25,465 bases of DNA, from positions 1 to 25,465 of the IMG/VR virus record IMGVR_UViG_3300021141_000296; one strand, 5' to 3'. Under the pieces are notes generated by a model. The model did no database searches and was not told the origin of the DNA. It worked only from the letters and a program-made list of their open reading frames with translations. How positions within the stretch are numbered: position 1 is the first letter of the stretch; every line of letters begins with the position of its first letter. The translations under genes were made by a program, and so were the position numbers. Positions 16,337 through 22,872 of the stretch are shown here, in pieces. Origin of the DNA: a virus.

Positions 16337-16942
16337 ATGATTGGTTTTAAAGATTATATTTACGAACGCGAAGAGGGTGCTGGTCTGACCATTTGGGACA
16401 TAGACGAGACCCTCTTCAACACTAAGGCACTCATCTATGTAATGAAGGGTGGCGAACTGGTTCGTAAACTTTCAAACCAAGAGTTTAACACCTACAAACT
16501 GGGTGCTGGTGAGTCCTTTGACTTCCGCGAGTTTCGCGATGCCAAGCACTTCCGCGATACATCTGAACCTATCGCGAAGGCAATTAATAAGTTGATTGCC
16601 ATCCACAAGAACGTCAAAGCAAAAGGCAGCAAGATGATTGTTATCACTGCTCGCGCTGACTTTGATGACCGTGACGTGTTCCTAGATACCTTCCGCAAAC
16701 AAAACATCGACATTGACGATATCCACGTGCATCGCGCTGGTAATCTTAATGCTCCGAACTCTGCAGAAGGCAAGAAAATCTACATCAAACAATATCTCGA
16801 TACAGGCAAATACGCTCGCGTTCGCCTGTTCGATGATGCCGCATCAAATCTTGAAATGTTCAAGGGTCTTGCTAAAGAATATCCGAACATCAAGTTTGAA
16901 CCCTACCTCGCTCATCACGACGGAACGATGACGAAATATTAG
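16337..16942 (+). CDS. HAD-superfamily phosphatase-like protein
   Basis: Two hundred and one residues. Motif I is WDIDETLFNT (about residues 19-28; nucleophile D20 and acid/base D22 of DxDxT). Motif II is the Thr in MIVITAR (about 99-105). Motif III/IV is the acidic RLFDDAASN (about 164-172). Lys in the 'EGKKIYIKQYL' segment (about 141-151) could be the conserved lysine. The fold is therefore a small aspartate-nucleophile phosphohydrolase; the substrate is not readable from sequence (nucleotide 5'-monophosphate or nucleic-acid 3'/5'-phosphate are options). ATG 16337 has no Shine-Dalgarno and coincides with the predicted transcription start, so it may be translated from a leaderless mRNA. A downstream in-frame start is not better supported. 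Confidence 0.85.
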   Translation: MIGFKDYIYEREEGAGLTIWDIDETLFNTKALIYVMKGGELVRKLSNQEFNTYKLGAGESFDFREFRDAKHFRDTSEPIAKAINKLIAIHKNVKAKGSKMIVITARADFDDRDVFLDTFRKQNIDIDDIHVHRAGNLNAPNSAEGKKIYIKQYLDTGKYARVRLFDDAASNLEMFKGLAKEYPNIKFEPYLAHHDGTMTKY

Positions 16943-16945
16943 GGC

Positions 16946-16974
16946 TTGACATTTCATTCGTTTTATAGTAGAAT
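16946..16974 (+). promoter_or_regulatory. Sigma70-like promoter for the small secreted protein
   Basis: TTGACA (16946-16951) in the context AGGGCTTGACA, a 17-base spacer, TAGAAT (16969-16974). It lies four bases after the stop of the HAD-like gene and 23 bases before ATG 16998. Confidence 0.85.
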
Positions 16975-16997
16975 GGAATAATAGAAGGAGAAAGTGT

Positions 16998-17345
16998 ATG
17001 ATTAAGAATATTGTTTCAAGTTTGATTGCTCTCGCTGTGATTGCAACTCCTGTTGCTGCTGAAGCACGTCATCGTGATGGTAATGGTTGGGAACAAGGCA
17101 GGAATGATCGCCAACATAGACGTTCGCGTATTAGCACTGGTGAGGCAATCGCTATCGGCGTAGGTGCCTTCATCCTTGGTGCTGCTGCAAGTCGCAGACA
17201 ACCCGACGAACGTGCGACCGATCGCGAAGTCTTTGAGCGCGAATATGATTATCACTATCGTCGTCCTGTCTGCCGTGAAATTTTTACCAGCGGTGTAGAC
17301 AGATATGGTGACTACTACGAAAAGCGCATCACCCGCTGTAATTAA
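16998..17345 (+). CDS. Small exported, Arg-rich protein
   Basis: One hundred and fifteen residues. The first 21-22 form a classic Sec signal (Lys near the N-terminus, hydrophobic IVSSLIALAVIATPVA, cleavage probably after AAEA or VAA). The mature part is rich in Arg/His/Asp. A second hydrophobic, glycine-rich stretch (AIAIGVGAFILGAAA, about 50-64) resembles glycine-zipper segments of outer-membrane-associated proteins. Two cysteines near the C-terminus (CREIF and ITRC) could form a disulfide in the periplasm. AAGGAG (16985-16990) gives a strong start. Own promoter, single-gene unit. The look is of a bacterial periplasmic protein, perhaps host-derived; no function is assigned. Confidence 0.8.
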   Translation: MIKNIVSSLIALAVIATPVAAEARHRDGNGWEQGRNDRQHRRSRISTGEAIAIGVGAFILGAAASRRQPDERATDREVFEREYDYHYRRPVCREIFTSGVDRYGDYYEKRITRCN

Positions 17346-17370
17346 TTTATCCTGAAAGTAATTTTAGGGC

Positions 17371-17399
17371 TTGACTTTTGCCTCGTTTCGAGGTAGAAT
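17371..17399 (+). promoter_or_regulatory. Sigma70-like promoter for the VWA gene, with spacer palindrome
   Basis: TTGACT (17371-17376) in the context AGGGCTTGACT, a 17-base spacer, TAGAAT (17394-17399). The last 13 bases of the spacer, CCTCGTTTCGAGG (17381-17393), are a perfect palindrome around TTT, placed where a repressor or activator could act. Confidence 0.85.
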
Positions 17400-17427
17400 G
17401 AAATATATTAATTGATGAGGTTTCGTG

Positions 17428-19677
17428 ATGTCTATTTCCCATAAGTCTACCCTTGCTAAATTGCTCGCTACTGAGAACCTTCGGATTGAACACCAGAAGG
17501 TTCCGACCGCGATGTTCGACCTGAAGAATCGCACCCTTATCCTCCCTATCTGGAAAGATATGTCGACCGACCTTTATGACCTGCTTATCGGTCATGAGGT
17601 TGGTCACGCATTGTTCACACCTGCTCAGGGTTGGCACGGTGAAATCGATCAGCGTGGTATGGGCATCAAGTCCTTCCTCAACGTTCTTGAGGATGCTCGT
17701 ATTGAGCGTAAGATTAAGGACAAGTTTCCTGGTATTCGTAAGAACTTCTTCGCTGGTTATCAGGAATTGTTCAACAACAACTTCTTCGGCGTTAAGGGAT
17801 ATGACCTCAGCAAGTTGCGTCTCATTGACCGTATCAACCTGCATTACAAGGTTGGTTCCTTACTTGCTGCTCCCTTCAGCGACGATGAGCGTAAGTATCT
17901 TGCTCGCGTTGATGCGTTGGAAACATGGGATGATGTTGCTACGCTCGCAGTAGAACTCTACGAACTCGCTAAGTCTGAACCTGAGTATGACTTTGATTCG
18001 TCAACGTTCATGGGTGAAATGATGGAAACATCAGGCGACGATGATGCTGCTGGTGATGTTGATAAGTGGATTTCAGAAATGGATTCTGACCAGTCAACTG
18101 GTGATAGTGCCGCCGATAGCGATGGTGAAACTGCTGATAAACCTGCCGACGATGCTGATGCTGATTCTGGTAAGAATGCTGCTGGTGATACCGACTCTGA
18201 CGGTGACACTGGCGAAGACGATGCTGATGCTGGTAAACCTAAAACTGGTGTGAAACTTCCAGGTTCGAACGATGTGCCAGTGTTCGATGAAGACCCTATT
18301 TCTATCACTGATCAGATGTTCCGTGAGAAGGAAGAAGAATTCATTGACTCGAAGTCGCGTCCGTATGCTTATGGCATTCTCCGCAAGGTTGAACTCAAGG
18401 ATTATGTCATTCCTATGGATTGGGTCATTGATAACATGCGTCCTACAGTATACAGTGATCGCTGGTTGACAAAAACAATTGACTATGATACGACTGCCAA
18501 CGAAGTTTATTCTGACTTCCGCAACAAGAACCAGAAGTATATCAACCTGATGGTGCAGGAATTTGAACTGCGTCGTCGCGCTTCTCAGTTCGCTCGTGCG
18601 CAGGTTGCTAAGACTGGTCGCCTAGACGTTGACCGTGTGTGGGCACATAAAATTAGCGAAGATTTGTTTGCTCGTAACACAGTTGTTCCTGATGGCAAAA
18701 ACCATGGTATGCTTTTGTTCCTCGACATGTCTGGTTCTATGGCATCGAACATGCGTGGCACGATTGAGCAGTTGGTAACTCTCATGATGTTCTGCCGCAA
18801 GGTTCGTATCCCATTTGAAGTCTATGGTTTCACCAACAACGGTATGATCACTGACAGTTTCCCCCTAGGAAATGAAATGCGCGACCGTCGCGATGCTGAG
18901 GCACGAGCAAGTGGCAAAGAACTTGTCATTGGTGACAACTCGTTCAATCTACTACAGTTCCTTTCCGATAATTGTTCTTCGGGTAAGTTTAATGAGGTAG
19001 TTCGCAATCTTCTTATGTGCGGCATGGGATATGATTATCGTATTCGTCGCAAGAATGAAGAAAAATTCTTCCGCAATTCTAATATCATGGGTCTAGCATC
19101 GACTCCTCTTGAGGAATCAATCATGGTTGCTCGTTCGATTGCTGACAAGTTTCGTGCTAAGAATCGCGTTGAAGTTTTGAACACTATCTTCCTGACTGAC
19201 GGTGATGGTGACGGTAATATCAGCATCCAAGGTTCGCGCTATAGTGCTAACCATGTAAATATCACCGATTCTACCACTGGTGCTGTTACGATCGTTAAGT
19301 ATGATGATAATAATTCGTACCAGATGCAAACTGCACTTCTCAACTTGTATCAGAAGGCAACTGGTTCGCGGACTATCAACTTTTTCATCGCCAGTTACAA
19401 TCAAAAGTGGGCTGCTAAACGTATGCATAACTCTGCCGCAGATTTCGATACGAAGTGGAAAGAGGAATGGAAGCAAAAGTATTTTCACACTAAAAATTCT
19501 TTCGGTTTCAATGACCGCTTCCTGATTCCAGGTGGCGAAGACTTGAGCATCGAGGAAGATGTTCTGGAGTCTGAAGATAATTCTCCTAAGAAACTTCGTC
19601 AAGCATTCAAGAAGTTTCAGAACAAAAAGCAGACCAACCGTGTTCTGTTGAACAAAATGATTCAAGCAGTTGCTTGA
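17428..19677 (+). CDS. Large HExxH + VWA-domain protein (CobT/MoxR-partner-like)
   Basis: Seven hundred and forty-nine residues from ATG 17428 (GAGG at 17417-17420 is 7 bases away; the adjacent GTG 17425 is too close). The N-terminal domain has a zinc-peptidase-like H56-E-V-G-H60 and a downstream NVLEDARIE (about 85-93) that can supply the third ligand. About 190-290 is a long Asp/Ala/Gly/Glu-rich acidic linker. The C-terminal VWA domain has the MIDAS motif D433-M-S-G-S437 and a later LTDGDGDG (D591). This order (HExxH, acidic linker, VWA) resembles partners of MoxR-type AAA+ ATPases; CobT of cobalt chelatase also has an acidic linker plus VWA. The next gene is such an ATPase. No CobN-like chelatase subunit is present, so a cobalamin role should not be assumed. 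The likely role is a chaperone or protease module. Confidence 0.88.
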   Translation: MSISHKSTLAKLLATENLRIEHQKVPTAMFDLKNRTLILPIWKDMSTDLYDLLIGHEVGHALFTPAQGWHGEIDQRGMGIKSFLNVLEDARIERKIKDKFPGIRKNFFAGYQELFNNNFFGVKGYDLSKLRLIDRINLHYKVGSLLAAPFSDDERKYLARVDALETWDDVATLAVELYELAKSEPEYDFDSSTFMGEMMETSGDDDAAGDVDKWISEMDSDQSTGDSAADSDGETADKPADDADADSGKNAAGDTDSDGDTGEDDADAGKPKTGVKLPGSNDVPVFDEDPISITDQMFREKEEEFIDSKSRPYAYGILRKVELKDYVIPMDWVIDNMRPTVYSDRWLTKTIDYDTTANEVYSDFRNKNQKYINLMVQEFELRRRASQFARAQVAKTGRLDVDRVWAHKISEDLFARNTVVPDGKNHGMLLFLDMSGSMASNMRGTIEQLVTLMMFCRKVRIPFEVYGFTNNGMITDSFPLGNEMRDRRDAEARASGKELVIGDNSFNLLQFLSDNCSSGKFNEVVRNLLMCGMGYDYRIRRKNEEKFFRNSNIMGLASTPLEESIMVARSIADKFRAKNRVEVLNTIFLTDGDGDGNISIQGSRYSANHVNITDSTTGAVTIVKYDDNNSYQMQTALLNLYQKATGSRTINFFIASYNQKWAAKRMHNSAADFDTKWKEEWKQKYFHTKNSFGFNDRFLIPGGEDLSIEEDVLESEDNSPKKLRQAFKKFQNKKQTNRVLLNKMIQAVA

Positions 19678-19684
19678 AAATAAT

Positions 19685-19732
19685 TACCCCGAAACGAAAG
19701 AAAGGGCTTGACTTTTTCCACGTTTCGGGGTA
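19685..19732 (+). promoter_or_regulatory. Inverted repeat flanking and entering the AAA+ promoter
   Basis: TACCCCGAAACG (19685-19696) and CGTTTCGGGGTA (19721-19732) are perfect 12-base inverted arms separated by 24 bases. The right arm covers the end of the promoter spacer and the first two bases of the -10; the left arm lies just upstream of the -35. A dimeric or looping repressor site is plausible. As RNA it could also form a stem at the end of the VWA message, but no T-run follows. Confidence 0.8.
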
Positions 19733-19736
19733 TAGT
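19708..19736 (+). promoter_or_regulatory. Sigma70-like promoter for the AAA+ gene
   Basis: TTGACT (19708-19713) in the context AGGGCTTGACT, a 17-base spacer, TATAGT (19731-19736), lying between the VWA and AAA+ genes and embedded in a 12-base inverted repeat. Confidence 0.87.
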
Positions 19737-19769
19737 GGTTATATTGATTGATGATGTGAGGATATTTTT

Positions 19770-20909
19770 ATGATGAATCGTGATGCTTTGGTTGAGTACC
19801 TTTCTAACAACAACACCAACGGTGGTGTTTTCCGTAAACGCGACGTTGTCGCCGCTGCCCAATCCCTCGGTATGAAATATCCTGGTTGGATTTTTCAGCG
19901 TGACCGTATGATCAAGCGTGGTACTTATGACTTGTCGCCGCTGATGGCAGGTGCTTCTGCGTCTGTCACACAACTCCCCGTTGCTGCCCCCAAGATGGTC
20001 ATCCAACCTAAGTTGCAGACTGTCGTTGACAACCTTGTTCCGTCGGTTGATCCGACCTATGTTCCATTCGGTTTCTACAAGGATCTGACGAAGGTTCTGA
20101 AGTCTTTGAACTTCTATCCGACGTTCATCTCTGGTCTTTCTGGTAACGGTAAGACCACCATGGTTGAACAGGCATGCGCTAAGTTGAAGCGCGAATGTCT
20201 GCGTGTCAACATCTCGATTGAAACTGATGAAGATGACCTGATTGGTGGTAACACCCTCGTTGACGGTAACGTTGTTTACCGCGAAGGTCCAGTTCTCACT
20301 GCTATGAAGCGTGGTGCTATCCTCATCCTCGACGAAATCGACCGTGGTTCGAACAAGATGATGTGCCTTCAGGCAATTCTTGAAGGTAAACCATACTTCA
20401 ATAAGAAGACTGGTGAGACCGTTCACCCGAAGCGTGGTTTCAACGTCATCGCCACTGCTAACACCAAGGGTAAGGGTTCAGACGACGGTAAGTTTATGTC
20501 TGCCCAGATTCTCGACGATGCGTTCCTTGAGCGTTTCGCCATCACTGTCGAGCAGGAATATCCCTCGCTGAAGATTGAGAAGCAAATTATCCTCAACAAG
20601 ATGGAAAAGGTCGACAGTGTTGATGACGAATTTGCCGACAAGTTGGTAACATGGGCGGATATTATCCGTAAGACCTTCTATGAAGGTGGCGTCGAGGAAC
20701 TCATCTCGACTCGTCGTCTCGAGCACATCGTAAATGCTTTCGCTATGTTCGGTTCGCGTTCTAAAGCAATCGAACTCTGCGTCAATCGCTTCGACTCTGA
20801 CACCAAGAGTGCTTTCCTAGACCTCTATAAGAAGGTTGACGATGGCACCAATGATGTAGTCGAAAATGATGACGCATATTTCAACCAAATGGAAGAAGTA
20901 CCATTCTAA
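19770..20909 (+). CDS. MoxR/CobS-like AAA+ ATPase
   Basis: Three hundred and seventy-nine residues; GAGGA (19758-19762) precedes ATG 19770, and a second ATG follows at once. Residues 1-60 look like a small winged-helix or other nucleic-acid/protein-binding domain (FRKRDVVAAAQSLGMKYPGW). The AAA+ core has Walker A GLSGNGKT (122-129), a MoxR-type ETDEDDLIGGNTLVDG segment (151-166), Walker B ILILDEID (184-191), sensor 1 in NVIATAN (225-231) and an arginine-finger-like DDAFLERF (249-256). This pattern matches the MoxR clade including CobS. Lying next to a VWA+HExxH gene, it probably remodels a protein target together with it. T4-like phages often have it annotated as CobS; that name should not be read as proof of cobalamin synthesis. 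Confidence 0.92.
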   Translation: MMNRDALVEYLSNNNTNGGVFRKRDVVAAAQSLGMKYPGWIFQRDRMIKRGTYDLSPLMAGASASVTQLPVAAPKMVIQPKLQTVVDNLVPSVDPTYVPFGFYKDLTKVLKSLNFYPTFISGLSGNGKTTMVEQACAKLKRECLRVNISIETDEDDLIGGNTLVDGNVVYREGPVLTAMKRGAILILDEIDRGSNKMMCLQAILEGKPYFNKKTGETVHPKRGFNVIATANTKGKGSDDGKFMSAQILDDAFLERFAITVEQEYPSLKIEKQIILNKMEKVDSVDDEFADKLVTWADIIRKTFYEGGVEELISTRRLEHIVNAFAMFGSRSKAIELCVNRFDSDTKSAFLDLYKKVDDGTNDVVENDDAYFNQMEEVPF

Positions 20910-20918
20910 GGAGACATA

Positions 20919-21419
20919 ATGACAATTAATTACAAGTATGATGAGGGTGATCTCCTTCGGGAGATTACCCAGTATATTGATGCCACCTATGGTGAGCATT
21001 ACTCACAGAATCAATATCAGGCAACCGAGTTTATTATCGATGGTGGTCATGGTATTGGTTTTACTGTGGGGAATATCCTGAAGTATGCTCAACGCTATGG
21101 TCATAAAGGAACACCTGAAGATTGGCGTAAGGATTTGTTGAAGGTCATTCACTATGCAATCATTGCGATGCATGTGCACGACAAGGAGCAACAGACTAGT
21201 ATACCCGAAAAATCTGAAAAAGTCAATACTAAAGTCTATGAATTGAAGACCTCGTTGTCGCTTTCAGATACTATTAATATCAACCCAGAATATACGATTG
21301 CTCCCAACTGGAATGAATATAACATGGGAACCACTTCTCTATTGACTTCCGACACTATTCCAGGTATAATTGATTTTACTGCAGAAAACAGTAAGAAAAC
21401 TAAAAAGAAAAAGGACTAA
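20919..21419 (+). CDS. DUF3310-like protein with an extended tail
   Basis: One hundred and sixty-six residues, starting 9 bases after the AAA+ stop with AAGGAG (20908-20913). Residues about 32-85 carry the DUF3310-like signature (QATEFIIDGGHGIGFTVGNI, then KYAQRYGHKG, then DWRKDLLKVIHYAIIAM), a small helical phage family sometimes called SaV-like or nucleotide-kinase-like without firm biochemistry. Residues about 95-166 are polar, with a Lys-rich end (KKTKKKKD), and look disordered. The DNA encoding that tail contains a consensus promoter for gene 45 (21342-21370), which may explain why the tail is kept. Confidence 0.75.
   Translation: MTINYKYDEGDLLREITQYIDATYGEHYSQNQYQATEFIIDGGHGIGFTVGNILKYAQRYGHKGTPEDWRKDLLKVIHYAIIAMHVHDKEQQTSIPEKSEKVNTKVYELKTSLSLSDTININPEYTIAPNWNEYNMGTTSLLTSDTIPGIIDFTAENSKKTKKKKD
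21342..21370 (+). promoter_or_regulatory. Consensus sigma70-like promoter for gene 45, inside the DUF3310-like ORF
   Basis: TTGACT (21342-21347), a 17-base spacer, perfect TATAAT (21365-21370). It lies within coding sequence; the predicted start near 21377 gives a leader of about 50 bases before gene 45. It has the best -10 of the ten family members. Confidence 0.87.
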
Positions 21420-21425
21420 TATATT

Positions 21426-22085
21426 ATGAAGATTTCATCCGACACTCTTGCGCTCTTGAAGAACTTTGCAAGTATCAATACCAATATCCTCGTTCGTCAA
21501 GGGAATGTTCTTTCCACTGTCAGTGCAGGTAAGAATATCCTCTCTCGCGCAACAGTCGCAGAAACTTTCGACCGTGAGTTTGCGGTATATGACTTGAACA
21601 ACTTCCTTGCGTTGCTGAGTCTCTGGGAAAATCCTGAGATTGACTTTGAAGAAACAGGTATGTTCCTTCGTGAAGGTAAGTCTGAGTTCGAGTATGGTTA
21701 TGCTGATCCCAGTGTAGTTACTGCTGCTCCAGACAAGACTCTCGAGATTGATCCATTCTTCGACTTCACTCTATCTGCTGCTGACATTAGCATGGTGCAG
21801 AAGGCAGCGAACGTTCTCTCGGCACCAACCATGAGCATTGTTTCTAAGGATGGTAAGGTTACTCTCAGTGTCAGCGACCCAAGCAATCCACGTGCGAATG
21901 CGTATCGTAAGGAACTGACTACAACTGATGTTGGTGACTTTGATTGCCGACTCAAGGTTGAGAATCTGAAGGTCATTACTGATGACTATACTGTTGCTCT
22001 CGGTCGCAAGAAGGCAATGCATTTCAAGCATGGAACCAAGAACCTTGAGTATTGGTTGGCAATGGAACCATCGTCAGTAGTTTAA
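21426..22085 (+). CDS. 45: DNA polymerase sliding clamp (gp45-like)
   Basis: Trimeric ring that tethers the replicative polymerase and, with gp55 and gp33, activates late promoters. The 219-residue product (T4 gp45 is 228) opens with MKISSDTLALLKNFASINTN, nearly the T4 start, and has the 'EFAVYDLNNFLALLSLWENP' strand-helix (about 51-70) and a YADPS segment as in T4. AAGGA (21411-21415) is about 10 bases upstream of ATG 21426. In T4 this ribosome binding site is a RegA target; a regA homologue lies at 24974. In T4 gene 44 follows directly, whereas here three ORFs intervene. Confidence 0.95.
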   Translation: MKISSDTLALLKNFASINTNILVRQGNVLSTVSAGKNILSRATVAETFDREFAVYDLNNFLALLSLWENPEIDFEETGMFLREGKSEFEYGYADPSVVTAAPDKTLEIDPFFDFTLSAADISMVQKAANVLSAPTMSIVSKDGKVTLSVSDPSNPRANAYRKELTTTDVGDFDCRLKVENLKVITDDYTVALGRKKAMHFKHGTKNLEYWLAMEPSSVV

Positions 22086-22098
22086 GTGGAGATTTAAT

Positions 22099-22281
22099 AT
22101 GAACAAGTTAGAAATTTCGTTTAGTTCGCGTGTACCTTATAACAATGACGATGAACATCTTAATCGTTCGACGAGTATGGATTTTGATTTAGATCTCAGT
22201 AATCCAGAAGAAGTTGTTCGTCAGTTTAATAAGTTTCTGCGTCTTAATGACATTGACATTATTGTATCTGGAGTGGAATAA
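22099..22281 (+). CDS. Small hypothetical protein after gene 45
   Basis: Sixty residues with a good start (TGGAG 22087-22091, 7 bases before ATG 22099) in the same orientation and tightly spaced with both neighbours. The sequence is polar in the first half (MNKLEISFSSRVPYNNDD). The second half contains SNPEEVVRQFNKFLRLNDID, which looks like one helix followed by a strand (IIVSGVE). No family recognised. Position suggests a clamp- or replication-associated accessory, but nothing in the sequence proves it. Confidence 0.7.
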   Translation: MNKLEISFSSRVPYNNDDEHLNRSTSMDFDLDLSNPEEVVRQFNKFLRLNDIDIIVSGVE

Positions 22282-22284
22282 ACT

Positions 22285-22872
22285 ATGGCAGAGAAGTTTA
22301 AATTTAAAAATAAGTGGGACGACGACACACGCGAAGAGGAACTGCCTGAGATTGTTCCTGCCGTAGTCTTCAAGACCCGTGTCCGTGATGACTCGATTGA
22401 AGGTCCAAACCCATTCCGTTGGGAAGATAAGACAACTTATGATTACTTTGCAGGTAAGCGTGTAGTTCTGTTCTCTCTTCCTGGTGCATTTACTCCAACA
22501 TGTTCGACCTACCAGTTGCCTGGATTTGAAAAGAACTTTGCTGAGTTTAAGGCACTTGGTATCAAGGACATCTACTGTGTATCTGTCAATGATGCCTTCG
22601 TCATGAATTGTTGGGCAAAGGATCAGAAGATCAAGAAGGTCAAGATGATTCCTGATGGTTCGTGTAAGTTTACCGACGCAATGAAGATGGATGTTCACAA
22701 GGACAATCTTGGATTTGGTGTTCGCTCGTGGCGTTATGCATGTGTTGTGAACAACGGTCAGATTGAGAAGTGGTTCATTGAAGGTGATGTTGTCGAGGAC
22801 AACTGCGCCGATGATCCCTATGGTGTAACTTCACCAGAAAATATTCTTGACTGGTTGCGTCAGAACTCGTGA
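22285..22872 (+). CDS. Peroxiredoxin (Prx5 type)
   Basis: Thiol peroxidase reducing H2O2 and organic peroxides. The 195-residue product has the PGAFTPTC motif (66-73, peroxidatic C73), the Prx5 arginine block GVRSWRYA (about 145-152) and the KRVVLFSLPGAF strand. The N-terminal part (VPAVVFKTRVRDDS, then GPNPFRWEDKTTYDYF) matches the Prx half of bacterial Prx-glutaredoxin hybrids, but no glutaredoxin domain follows, so an external thiol reductant is needed. Further cysteines (C98, C109, C127, C152 and one near residue 174) leave the resolving residue open. It sits in the replication clamp operon between 45 and 44. Its TGA overlaps the next GTG start (GTGA). Confidence 0.93.
   Translation: MAEKFKFKNKWDDDTREEELPEIVPAVVFKTRVRDDSIEGPNPFRWEDKTTYDYFAGKRVVLFSLPGAFTPTCSTYQLPGFEKNFAEFKALGIKDIYCVSVNDAFVMNCWAKDQKIKKVKMIPDGSCKFTDAMKMDVHKDNLGFGVRSWRYACVVNNGQIEKWFIEGDVVEDNCADDPYGVTSPENILDWLRQNS

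Noticed and set aside
18467-18495. TTGACA-N17-TACGAC inside the VWA gene
   Set aside because: The -10 is weak, the G before it seen in all other members is absent, and there is no gene start downstream.
19662-20426. Long open frame on the minus strand (254 codons) opposite the AAA+ gene
   Set aside because: It lies opposite a convincing, motif-complete AAA+ gene, has no recognisable domain and no clear promoter, and all supported genes in the window are on the + strand. It is a shadow of the codon use of the real gene.
17428-20909. Reading the VWA and AAA+ genes as cobalt chelatase CobT/CobS, i.e. vitamin B12 synthesis
   Set aside because: No CobN-like catalytic subunit is in the window, the VWA protein has a HExxH motif not expected for that role, and MoxR-VWA pairs have many other functions. 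Only similarity to the clade is supported.
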